Source: Acetomicrobium hydrogeniformans ATCC BAA-1850
GTDB lineage: Bacteria > Synergistota > Synergistia > Synergistales > Acetomicrobiaceae
DNA: 64,000 nt
Direction of reading: 5' to 3'
Assembly: GCF_000160455.2 (NCBI RefSeq)
Contig: NZ_ACJX03000001.1
Span: 372,001-436,000 of the forward strand
Of the stretch, positions 48,327-55,731 are shown piece by piece. The position numbers and the translations under genes were made by a program. A model generated the notes under the pieces. The model saw only the letters and a program-made list of their open reading frames with translations, had not been told where the DNA came from and did no database searches. Within the stretch, counting starts at the first letter, position 1; every line of letters starts with the position of its first letter.

Positions 48327-49327
48327 AAGTCAATCTCCTTTACAATCCAACGTTCAACTTCTTGGGCAGCCCGCTTTAATTGTCCATCGGTTTGAGCTGT
48401 TGTAGTAAGTCGGAACCCAATTCCAGAGATGCGACGACCTGGCAGATAAACTATCAACCTGTTTGGCAACTCTTGTCGGACTTTTGGCTCCCCTTGCCTC
48501 CATCCGATGTCTTCTATACGCTTCACAAAAAGGAAACGGCGGCAGATCTTGTCTGCCCAATCCTGGGTAGCCCGTGCCTCTTTTGGTTCCTTATGTGCAA
48601 GATTTTTCTCGCACTCTTCAGTTTGTCGAGGTGGCGGAAGGGTTTCTACGCTTTCTAAGATCTCAAGGATGCGACGACCGAGTTCCGTTATTCTCCCGCC
48701 CTCCCATAGGTTATTTTGTTCTAGTAATTTCTGCATCTCAGGACGTTCGGGTTTTTCATTTAAAGCACTGAGTAAATCGTCTAATAAAGGAAATAGCCCT
48801 ACAAAGGGCATACGAATGATCTTGATTTTATCTATGTGCGGGTGAAAGATGCGATTATGATGTTCTGTAGGTATATTCTTCAGTTTAGAGATATTGCCCT
48901 TTTCTTCTATTTCCGGGTCACTTACAAGTATGTGGAAAAGCATATTAGCGCCGTAAAACTGAACCGCAAGGGCGAGTAGGGCCGACATTACTTTGCGTCC
49001 ACCAGCTATACAAGTGTAAATTTCCCAGTTTTTCTTCCGGTAGTCCCGCAAAGCTGCGCAGGTCTGCTTCATAAATTCTAGGGCTGCTTCGTCTGTGTCT
49101 ACGTCATAAAATGTGTCCAGTACTCGGGCATCAAAAAGGCATACTTCATTGTTATAATAAACAGGTATATGTTCGCTGAGCAATGCAAGGGCGTCCTGAG
49201 CGTCAGTATCTTTTGTTGTAAGAATTACTACGTAGTCTATGCGTATGCCGTCTATTTTTAGGCGATCGATGGCTTCTGTGACGACCACCGGTGTTTCACC
49301 GAGGGTTGCTAGTAAGACTTTTTTCAC
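48323..49327 (-). CDS. CRISPR-associated ring nuclease (NE0113-type CARF protein)
   Basis: 334 residues from GTG 49327, one base overlapping the TAG stop of the PIN gene. The N-terminal ~170 residues match the Cas_NE0113 family: VLLATLGETPVVVTEAIDRL at the start and YTCIAGGRKVMSALLALAVQFYGAN (AGGRK-MS motif). Members bind and cleave cyclic oligoadenylate, turning off type III signalling. Residues ~210-334 are an addition of unknown function; WEGGRITELGRRILEILESV could be a winged-helix segment, and a low-hydrophobicity linker separates it from the end. It is placed directly before the CARF-HEPN effector it would control. The ring-nuclease role is inferred from family. Confidence 0.82.
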   Translation of the reverse strand: MKKVLLATLGETPVVVTEAIDRLKIDGIRIDYVVILTTKDTDAQDALALLSEHIPVYYNNEVCLFDARVLDTFYDVDTDEAALEFMKQTCAALRDYRKKNWEIYTCIAGGRKVMSALLALAVQFYGANMLFHILVSDPEIEEKGNISKLKNIPTEHHNRIFHPHIDKIKIIRMPFVGLFPLLDDLLSALNEKPERPEMQKLLEQNNLWEGGRITELGRRILEILESVETLPPPRQTEECEKNLAHKEPKEARATQDWADKICRRFLFVKRIEDIGWRQGEPKVRQELPNRLIVYLPGRRISGIGFRLTTTAQTDGQLKRAAQEVERWIVKEIDL

Positions 49328-49803
49328 TACATTTCATCCCCTTCAATATTGTAGTTGGGCTTTTCTGCGTTAAGCTCTGTTATCCACTGGAAGTGGCTCA
49401 GGTTCTGTGTAAATAAAACTAATTTATACTTTAGTGCGGTAGCTGCGATAAACATATCACAGATCAGGGCTTCCATCCTGCCATGCTTTGGAGGAGGGGT
49501 ATACTTCAAGCAATATTGCCCAAGAAGGTTATATGCTATTTTGGAAATATCCCGAGTAATTGGCAAAATGCGGCGCATTTTTCCTCCCTTTAACATTAGT
49601 TGAACCCGAGACTGAAATTCATGTAAAACAAGTTGCCTGTTGTACTGCAACCCCGAAACACCTTTTAATCTCTCCATGCAAGTAATAAGTGAAATATTTA
49701 ATTCCCAATCTTCTTCTAACTTGGTTTCCCACCAGTCAATTGCTGCTGAGTGGCCATTGTCATAATGCATTAGAACTTGGCTATCTGCGATGCCTTCCCT
49801 CAT
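49327..49803 (-). CDS. PIN-domain (VapC-like) ribonuclease in the CRISPR operon
   Basis: 158 residues from ATG 49803 (AAGGGG 9 bases upstream). The longer frame to 49917 lies over the previous gene. PIN pattern: IADSQVLMHYDNGHSAAIDWWE (first acidic site), ISLITCMERLKGV (Glu) and EALICDMFIAATALKYKLVLFTQNLSHFQWI (third Asp and the TxN-HF region). All acidic positions are kept, so it is probably an active Mg-dependent RNase. The preceding 108-aa gene overlaps its start by 23 bases, like a toxin-antitoxin pair. It sits between the type III-D genes and the ring nuclease, in the same run. Confidence 0.75.
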   Translation of the reverse strand: MREGIADSQVLMHYDNGHSAAIDWWETKLEEDWELNISLITCMERLKGVSGLQYNRQLVLHEFQSRVQLMLKGGKMRRILPITRDISKIAYNLLGQYCLKYTPPPKHGRMEALICDMFIAATALKYKLVLFTQNLSHFQWITELNAEKPNYNIEGDEM

Positions 49804-50107
49804 CGGACATTCCCCTTCGGGCAATAATCCATCGCCCTGTGTAACCGAGCACTTCGGCAAGTTCAGTTGGAGGAAGATGTTCCAGCTGCTGGCGAAATTT
49901 TCCCAAGACTTGAGCAATGGCTCGATAAGACTGTTTAGGCCCTGGTCTTACAGAAGGTGAGTCCTGCATAACCTGTGCGAATTGAAGAGCTCTTCTAAAA
50001 CCAAATCTTTGAGCATAAGCGCACCATTTAGACCATTCAGAGTAAACGATTCCAACGAGTGGCCCTTCTATCTTATGGGCTAATTCCACCTTCTCGTCTG
50101 TCGTCAT
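49781..50107 (-). CDS. Hypothetical 108-aa protein paired with the PIN nuclease
   Basis: No family recognised. Mostly helical and basic at the C-terminus (RWIIARRGMSDEGRHRR). It contains YAQRFGFRRALQFAQVM, faintly like the nGLgqAlaF segment of the Cmr5 small subunit, so it could be a second small subunit. Alternatively, since it overlaps the PIN gene start, it could be that toxin's antitoxin. Its ATG overlaps the TGA stop of the upstream RAMP gene (TGATG). Neither role is supported beyond position and weak pattern. Confidence 0.6.
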   Translation of the reverse strand: MTTDEKVELAHKIEGPLVGIVYSEWSKWCAYAQRFGFRRALQFAQVMQDSPSVRPGPKQSYRAIAQVLGKFRQQLEHLPPTELAEVLGYTGRWIIARRGMSDEGRHRR

Positions 50108-51102
50108 CAGTAAACCCCCCTCGGGCAGGGTTCGTTTTGAGGTTTAAGTCCTTTTATTACCGCATCCCAGGATTGAGAGTGAAGCAGATTGCTTCTTTGG
50201 CACTCCTGCAAACATTCTATGAAAAAGCGAAACATCTCTTCCGTCTGATGGATTAATGGTTTAAGTCCGTGTGTCAAGTCGTCATTTTGCCATAATTGCA
50301 GATAGGCAGGATTAAACTTCACCGCACCTAAACACCTTGGCTTGGCTCCACCGAGTTTGGGTGCAAAAGCAGGTACTACCCTGTCATTTTCTACATTCAA
50401 TCCTAAGGCATAGCATACAAGACCCAGTTCTGCTTTGCTCAAATTCTCAAATTGTAAAGTAGTACAAAATTTACTTTCTTTGGGGACAGCCTCTACGAAC
50501 CTAAAATTGCTCTCAGGTCGCTGATTAGCTATTGGTTGGAATTTTTTTACTTCATAGAAACGGCGCACGTTTGCATGACGCTTTGGCTCCCAGAGTTCGC
50601 TTATCTTCACAATTTCCATTTGCACATCGTCACGTGGTGTTGAATCGCTAAAATACACTCTTCCTCGGAATCCTGTGGTTCCAAATAAACGACAAGCAGG
50701 GCATAGAAGACTTTTTTCATCTTTATATTTGCAAGGTTGGTGAGCAGAATCTATTTGGACTCGTTCTTGTCCGCGTCTCTGTGAGACGCAGGAATTTGAA
50801 ATTGACTCAACAATTGCTCGGATAGAACCCTTTATGCTGGTGCCCGGAATACAAACTTGCCCGTTTCGGCGATAGAACGTATACCATACGTCTGGATGAT
50901 CTTTTCCTGCTTTAGGATCAAATTCGTATTGTCCCGAACCAACGAATAAATATTCAGATTGCACTGTAATACCTAATTTTATTTGCCCTGTTATCCCGCG
51001 AAACTTCTCGTGCGTAACGACCTTTTCCCGCATAGGTTCTTCCCTTGGAATAGATACATTGAAGAAGGGTTTAGGTTCAGCTTCAGGTTGTCTGGGACTC
51101 AT
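50107..51102 (-). CDS. Type III RAMP protein, Cas7/Csm3-like
   Basis: 331 residues. RAMP hallmarks: VCIPGTSIKGSIRAIVESIS (glycine-rich thumb-side loop) and LLCPACRLFGTTGFRGRVYFSDS (CxxCrlFG). Asp residues before the IPG motif (GKDHPDVWY) may be the target-RNA cleavage site. It is the last of four Cas7-like genes of the III-D module and carries the longest C-terminal extension, so it may be the subunit at one end of the backbone. GAGGTG lies about 7 bases before the ATG. It overlaps the csx19-like gene by 20 bases. Confidence 0.82.
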   Translation of the reverse strand: MSPRQPEAEPKPFFNVSIPREEPMREKVVTHEKFRGITGQIKLGITVQSEYLFVGSGQYEFDPKAGKDHPDVWYTFYRRNGQVCIPGTSIKGSIRAIVESISNSCVSQRRGQERVQIDSAHQPCKYKDEKSLLCPACRLFGTTGFRGRVYFSDSTPRDDVQMEIVKISELWEPKRHANVRRFYEVKKFQPIANQRPESNFRFVEAVPKESKFCTTLQFENLSKAELGLVCYALGLNVENDRVVPAFAPKLGGAKPRCLGAVKFNPAYLQLWQNDDLTHGLKPLIHQTEEMFRFFIECLQECQRSNLLHSQSWDAVIKGLKPQNEPCPRGVY

Positions 51103-51523
51103 CGTCTAACACCTCTCTTGGGCTTACAAACATCGCAATATTATTTCTATAAAACACTTTATAATTCAATCTAGCGCTAGCGGTGTTTACTGTTGGGTAT
51201 TTCTTAAACTGCGGCGAAAACTGATGATCGTTCATGGAAATTGTTGTAGTTTTGCCATCCTGTATCCTCCAATCGCCTTGGACTAACTCAAAACCGATAT
51301 TTGGTCTTTCATCGTCACTCAGAACTAGCACCCGGAAGATGCCTCCCACCCGTTGCCAGCGAATTTCAGTCTTGGAGTTAAAAGCACAGCCAGCATCGCG
51401 TAGACCCCCTGAGAAATCCAGTTGGGATAAGTCCCAACTTAGAAGTATCGCATTGGGAAGGCTTTGAAGCAGTCTTTTAAGTGTTTCAGAATCCAGTTGA
51501 CCGGTGTAAACATATCCCTTCAT
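51083..51523 (-). CDS. Csx19-like protein (type III-D)
   Basis: 146 residues. The central AFNSKTEIRWQRVGGIFRVLVLSDDE resembles the rlFn..gElrw.r..ggfr segment of the Csx19/TIGR03984 family, which accompanies III-D systems. Its exact role in the complex is not known to me. The start overlaps the stop of the preceding RAMP (ATGA) and its end overlaps the next RAMP. It is short for the family, so the assignment is moderate; otherwise it is an unassigned III-D accessory protein. Confidence 0.6.
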   Translation of the reverse strand: MKGYVYTGQLDSETLKRLLQSLPNAILLSWDLSQLDFSGGLRDAGCAFNSKTEIRWQRVGGIFRVLVLSDDERPNIGFELVQGDWRIQDGKTTTISMNDHQFSPQFKKYPTVNTASARLNYKVFYRNNIAMFVSPREVLDDESQTT

Positions 51524-52413
51524 TGCATTATCTCCGTAAGTCCAGCAAGAGTTTCAATAGCCTTATCGGCAATGGACTTCCACTGGTCTTTATTATATGT
51601 TCGGCGAAGGAGCACGGCGAAATCCTTCTCTTCGATTGGTTCAATGACTTCACGTAAGCAATCGTTAGAATGCAAGCCGTATCTGGCACTTTCTTCACCT
51701 GAAACATAGGAACCAATTCCCCAGATATCCGTTTTGCCGATCCCTGGCCGTTTTGCTAGCTCAACAATTGCGCTCATAACTTTAATCGAAACATCGCCGA
51801 ATCCTCGATTCTTCCCGAAACCGATTTTTACGAGTCCCTCATCGAGAGCTTGTAATGTAAGCGAGACAAGCCCTATATGCCATACTTCAAAGTTTTCCAG
51901 AACCAGTGATGTTTTAAAGCTCCCCTGTACTAATACTTCAATATCAAAAGGACCTGCTGCTACAGCATTGGTCAAACGGGAGATCGCTACTCCATATCGA
52001 GTTTCAGTCTTCACGTCTTCGTCGGGGAATGCATCGGTGAAAGAAAGGCGCCCTTTTAAGCGAGTGTTGCCGTAAATTTTGCAGGCAAGACACGACTTCT
52101 GGTAAACCTTGGCCGTGTCTTTTTCGTCCTTGATTTCTCCCTTTTTGGCGCAGTAGTCCTTACTCGAGGGGAACGGCTCACATGCCAAGTCCGAGCTAAT
52201 CGTTCGAAGCACTTTTTCGCTGAAACCCCGAAATACCCCTTTGATGGAAGAACCTGGGATGAAAACCTTTTCGCCATGAGAAGTCATCGTGCGGACAAAC
52301 TGCATATCAGGTAAGGATGGATTAGGCGAGAGCGTTCCTGATTTTATGAGGATGGGGGATCGTGGCTCTATTTCTACCTCTAATTTTAACGCATTCCATA
52401 GTTGTTTATGCAT
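51520..52413 (-). CDS. Type III RAMP protein, Cas7/Csm3-like
   Basis: 297 residues from ATG 52413 (GAGGTG 6 bases upstream); the GTG at 52422 is inside that site. Core: SPILIKSGTLSPNPSLPDMQFVRT with an Asp at the place of the Csm3 cleavage residue, then KVFIPGSSIKGVFRGFSEKVLRT and SCLACKIYGNTRLKGRLSFTDAFP, and GLVKIGFGKNRGFGDV (Gly-rich loop). A backbone subunit of the III-D complex that probably cuts target RNA. 10 bases after the previous RAMP gene. Confidence 0.85.
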   Translation of the reverse strand: MHKQLWNALKLEVEIEPRSPILIKSGTLSPNPSLPDMQFVRTMTSHGEKVFIPGSSIKGVFRGFSEKVLRTISSDLACEPFPSSKDYCAKKGEIKDEKDTAKVYQKSCLACKIYGNTRLKGRLSFTDAFPDEDVKTETRYGVAISRLTNAVAAGPFDIEVLVQGSFKTSLVLENFEVWHIGLVSLTLQALDEGLVKIGFGKNRGFGDVSIKVMSAIVELAKRPGIGKTDIWGIGSYVSGEESARYGLHSNDCLREVIEPIEEKDFAVLLRRTYNKDQWKSIADKAIETLAGLTEIMQ

Positions 52414-52423
52414 GGTTATCACC

Positions 52424-53242
52424 TCATGATTTCAGGTCAGTCACTAATGTTTCAAGGATGTCTTGAGAAGACCTTTCGGTAGGTTGCTCTTTGCCGGCAA
52501 GATAACCAAGCAAAATGTCTTGGCTAATAAGCTGGACCTTGAGTTCATTCAATTTCCCCCAACCTAACCCGCGTGTTGTTTTGCCGCCGACGGGCAGTTC
52601 GCCCTTCTCCATCGTCTCGAGGGCAAGGACCAAAAGTCCTATTTCCCATTCGTCGGCGTTTTCGGCAATGATGTGGATGCCAAATTCTGCCCCCTGCGGC
52701 ACGGTCTCAAAATCGTATTTGAGCCCAGGTTTTGCAGAACCCAAGTCGCGATCTATGCCAACGCCATCCCGCACCTCCGTTAAGCGGAGCAAACAATCGC
52801 GGTTTTTTAGCATCGCATCTTGAAATGAGAGCCGAGAGGCCAGCCACTGAGAGCCAAAAAGACGACATGCAGTACATGAATTGTGCCAAATGAGTTGAGT
52901 AAACCTTTCATCGTCGTTCCCGGCTTCTTCAAGTAACATCTTCTTTTGGTCAGCTGTTATACAGCAATTTCCCTTATCCAGTGGATCGCAAGCCCAAATT
53001 CTTTCGCCTCGATGCTGTTTGTTCAGTGCGTTTATTGTCCTCAGAATTCGCTCTGTGTATGTCCGTACGACGCCTTTGAGCGAGGAACCAGGTACAAAAG
53101 GGATGCCTTCTGGAGTCTTAACGACTGGTAGGTCGGAGCCTGCTGGTAGAATTGAAGTGCGGTTTCCCACTGAAAGGGCTGTCTCCATATGTAAGACTGC
53201 TGTGATGACCCATTGATTTTCAAACTGGAAGAAAGATTTCAT
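52424..53242 (-). CDS. Type III RAMP protein, Cas7/Csm3-like
   Basis: 272 residues from ATG 53242, which overlaps the TGA of the 89-aa gene (ATGA) and has AGGAGGGGG 8 bases upstream. Core: LPAGSDLPVVKTPEGIPFVPGSSLKGVVRTYTERILRT, the Csm3-like Asp followed by the PGSSLKG motif, then SCTACRLFGSQWLASRLSFQDA and GGKTTRGLGWGKL. It carries four cysteines in a WACDPLDKGNCC insertion that could bind zinc. A backbone subunit with a probable RNA-cleavage Asp. Confidence 0.87.
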   Translation of the reverse strand: MKSFFQFENQWVITAVLHMETALSVGNRTSILPAGSDLPVVKTPEGIPFVPGSSLKGVVRTYTERILRTINALNKQHRGERIWACDPLDKGNCCITADQKKMLLEEAGNDDERFTQLIWHNSCTACRLFGSQWLASRLSFQDAMLKNRDCLLRLTEVRDGVGIDRDLGSAKPGLKYDFETVPQGAEFGIHIIAENADEWEIGLLVLALETMEKGELPVGGKTTRGLGWGKLNELKVQLISQDILLGYLAGKEQPTERSSQDILETLVTDLKS

Positions 53243-53508
53243 TGTGTTACCCCCTCCTGTTGGGTATTGAACCAAAGTTGAATCTCCTGAGCAGACGATT
53301 TGAGTTGATTAATAGGAGCATGCAAAACCTCCAACAAATGCTGGAGATCGGTTCGCAAGTGTTTGTGTATCAATAAGATGTTTTTGGGTTCTCTCGATCT
53401 ACTAAGAGCTATATACAGCGGTTCTATAATTGCCCCACAGGAGCGCAAGTTACGGAGTAGACAACCATGGGAGTGCAGAAGTTTGGCGTATTCTTCTTGG
53501 AGACTCAT
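53239..53508 (-). CDS. Hypothetical 89-aa helical protein in the III-D module
   Basis: Not recognised. All-helical composition, no membrane segment. It overlaps the Csm2-like gene by 4 bases and the next RAMP by 4 bases (ATGA at both ends), and AAAGGAG precedes its ATG, so it is very likely translated. Its size and position next to the Csm2-like gene suggest an extra small subunit or accessory factor. Confidence 0.65.
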   Translation of the reverse strand: MSLQEEYAKLLHSHGCLLRNLRSCGAIIEPLYIALSRSREPKNILLIHKHLRTDLQHLLEVLHAPINQLKSSAQEIQLWFNTQQEGVTQ

Positions 53509-53900
53509 TTCTCTTCTCCTTTGCGCTCAGCAACGAATTTACGGACGAGAAAACCTAGGTACATCTGTATCATTTCAATCAATAACTTGCGCTCGAATTG
53601 TTCATCGGCCTTTTCGTTATTGGCAATTTCTTTCGCTTTTTTATAAAGGTACTGGAAGTCCTCCATGATCTGGTTTCCTACCTCTTTGGGAATATTTCCG
53701 CGTCCCATTTGATATGCTATGAAGTTTTCCAGAGCACGTAAGGAATTTGTAGCAGCTGCCAAGTTTTGAAGATTTCTCAGCTGGGATCCCGTTATTTCTT
53801 TCTGTGTTGCATTAGTCTTTGCTATACACTCCTCAGCTAATTGAACAATGTCGTCTAACTGATCCTCAACATTTCGAAGAAGCTTAACTTGCGTTATCAT
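53505..53900 (-). CDS. Csm2-like small subunit (Cas11)
   Basis: 131 residues, fully helical. TGSQLRNLQNLAAATNSLRALENFIAYQMGRG, followed by a C-terminal FERKLLIEMIQMYLGFLVRKFV helix, resembles the Csm2 layout (tsqiRk.., Y..gR, then a late F..F helix). Small subunits bind along the target strand in the type III complex. ATGA overlap with csx10. Similarity is by pattern only. Confidence 0.62.
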   Translation of the reverse strand: MITQVKLLRNVEDQLDDIVQLAEECIAKTNATQKEITGSQLRNLQNLAAATNSLRALENFIAYQMGRGNIPKEVGNQIMEDFQYLYKKAKEIANNEKADEQFERKLLIEMIQMYLGFLVRKFVAERKGEEK

Positions 53901-55087
53901 ACAGGCATTACCTCCTTGTGGAATGGATGACAGACTAAAATTTCACCCAGCCCTTCATCAGTTTGGTCACCAACCCCTTTAGCTTCCAGGTCTTCCAACC
54001 ATGAAACAACAGCGTCCTGCGGCTCATCAGTCCAAAAAACATATACGCTCCCCATGGCTGCCCCTAAGCGAGTAGGCTTAGGTAGTCCCCAAGCGGTGGA
54101 AAACCCACTGATAAAATCGGGCCGTGTAGCCCAGAAGACGGGTTCTAACCATTTCCCATTGATCTCTAAAAAAAGCTTGAGCGTTGGCATTCCATAGGAG
54201 TTCGATAATACTGCTGGAGACAGAAGGCTCACACTGAAATAGGTTCCTTCAGGCCTATTAGGGGCCGTGCTGTTTACTTGGTAGGCTAAATCGACAAGAT
54301 CACACCAGACTTCTGACAATTTTTCGTTGAATGCTTTGAGGCGTTCCGAAACGGATTCCCACGTTGGATTTACCACTTTAGCACGGGCAGTGCCAAAGCC
54401 CCTGCCCGTGAGAGCGCCTACCCCGACTGTTTCTATGGCTTCTTCAATTTCTTGGACAATGGCCTCAGATTCCGACCAAATTCGCCCGACAAAGGTGCAT
54501 TTTGGGCGAATTCCCACTACTCGGTAGAGCATGGCTTCTTGTGTTGTCCGCCGATGTCGGCTAAGGGCCACTTTGGTTTGGAGCATCTTTGGGGTTTCAA
54601 TTTTAAACCAGCCTTCCGGCATATGCGCGTAAAACCCGTTTACCCGCTCCATACGGCCTCCACATTTTGAGCCTCCTTCTGCGGAAGCACATCGTAGAAG
54701 CATTGGAACGGGAAAGTGAGCACCTCTTTTTTCGAGTTCTGCATAGGCAAGGGCCACAAGTAAACTATCCCTGATGCCATGGCCACGCTCATCATTTCGT
54801 GGTACGTTTTGAAACCCGCCATGTAATTTACACTCCAGTGCGGTCATCGGAAAAGGTAGAGCAGGGGTACGTTCTGAAGGAGACGGAAAAAAGTTTCCAA
54901 AACGTATTTTCCACACCATCGGTACGATTTGGCTATCTTCGCCTTGTAGTTTAAGCCATTCAGCAAGAGTTCCACGCAAAACGCTTCCTGGCAAATAACT
55001 TTTGGTATCCAAGTAGTCTCCTTTGGATTTGAGTGAACTTGTATGAAGAGGGGTCTCAGGAGTCAAACTGAGGAAGTATTCTGTCAT
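53897..55087 (-). CDS. csx10: Type III-D RAMP protein Csx10
   Basis: 396 residues. DTKSYLPGSVLRGTLAEWLKLQG near the N-terminus, VGVGALTGRGFGTARAKVV in the middle and KPTRLGAAMGSVYVFW near the C-terminus are the Csx10 hallmarks. It contains two RAMP units and acts as the Cas5-like subunit that holds the crRNA 5' handle. A possible zinc site is seen in LRCASAEGGSKCGG. AAGGAGG lies 8 bases before the ATG; ATGA overlap with the upstream RAMP. This gene is the main reason for calling the module type III-D. Confidence 0.85.
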   Translation of the reverse strand: MTEYFLSLTPETPLHTSSLKSKGDYLDTKSYLPGSVLRGTLAEWLKLQGEDSQIVPMVWKIRFGNFFPSPSERTPALPFPMTALECKLHGGFQNVPRNDERGHGIRDSLLVALAYAELEKRGAHFPVPMLLRCASAEGGSKCGGRMERVNGFYAHMPEGWFKIETPKMLQTKVALSRHRRTTQEAMLYRVVGIRPKCTFVGRIWSESEAIVQEIEEAIETVGVGALTGRGFGTARAKVVNPTWESVSERLKAFNEKLSEVWCDLVDLAYQVNSTAPNRPEGTYFSVSLLSPAVLSNSYGMPTLKLFLEINGKWLEPVFWATRPDFISGFSTAWGLPKPTRLGAAMGSVYVFWTDEPQDAVVSWLEDLEAKGVGDQTDEGLGEILVCHPFHKEVMPV

Positions 55088-55731
55088 TTGTCCACCTCCT
55101 TTTGAAGTGTCAAATTCGTAATCGTATCGGTCATCTCATTGTAAGAAAGCAAAGAGTCATCAGTTTGCGCTTGGAATTCTGCTAACTCTAACCAACCCAG
55201 TCCACGCGATCGTGCTGCTCCAATAGCAAATCCTGCCTTTGCGGCAAACCACAAAAGTGCCGCTGCCTTCTTAGCATCTATTTCAGAGGTAAAAAAGCCC
55301 AAAACTTTGGCGTTAAGAGCATAATGCCAGGCAATTTCAGTCGAAAAAAGGCGTTCCTCGTGCGTTGTTTTCCGGTATCGGCTAAGCGAAGCATTCATCC
55401 TAACATCGGTCAAAGCATCCGACAGTACAGCATCCTGAAAACGTAGAGAAGAACGCTTCTTCGGAGATCCAAATAGATCACAAACTGGGCAAGTCCCACA
55501 TATCGTCATCGCAGTGGACCCGTCGCATGCATTTATGCCTAATCCTCGTAATAGTCGCTCCGCGCTCTCTCTTAGCCAGCCTTTGAGAGTCGTTGCAGGG
55601 ACTATTGGGTGTTCACCATGATGCCAATCCACCATGAGAGCTTTGTCCACCCAGAGTTTCCCCTGTTCTCCGGTAACGTGCACCCCAGATAGTAAATGGA
55701 ATTGCATATCAACCCACAATCTGTAAATCAT
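55084..55731 (-). CDS. Type III RAMP protein, Cas7/Csm3-like
   Basis: 215 residues from ATG 55731 (GGAGG 7 bases upstream, ATGA overlap with cas10). The longer frame reads into cas10. Core: LLSGVHVTGEQGKLWVDKALMVDWHHGEHPIVPATTLKGWLRESAERLL (PATTLKG replaces PGSSLKG), TICGTCPVCDLFGSPKKRSSLRFQDA and FAIGAARSRGLGWLEL. An Asp in MVDWHHGE is in the cleavage position. It is the shortest of the four Cas7-like subunits. Confidence 0.85.
   Translation of the reverse strand: MIYRLWVDMQFHLLSGVHVTGEQGKLWVDKALMVDWHHGEHPIVPATTLKGWLRESAERLLRGLGINACDGSTAMTICGTCPVCDLFGSPKKRSSLRFQDAVLSDALTDVRMNASLSRYRKTTHEERLFSTEIAWHYALNAKVLGFFTSEIDAKKAAALLWFAAKAGFAIGAARSRGLGWLELAEFQAQTDDSLLSYNEMTDTITNLTLQKEVDK

Noticed and set aside
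54640-54822. Small frames antisense to or shifted inside csx10, Cas7 and cas10 genes
   Set aside because: They overlap confident coding regions throughout, with no ribosome binding site and no family pattern.
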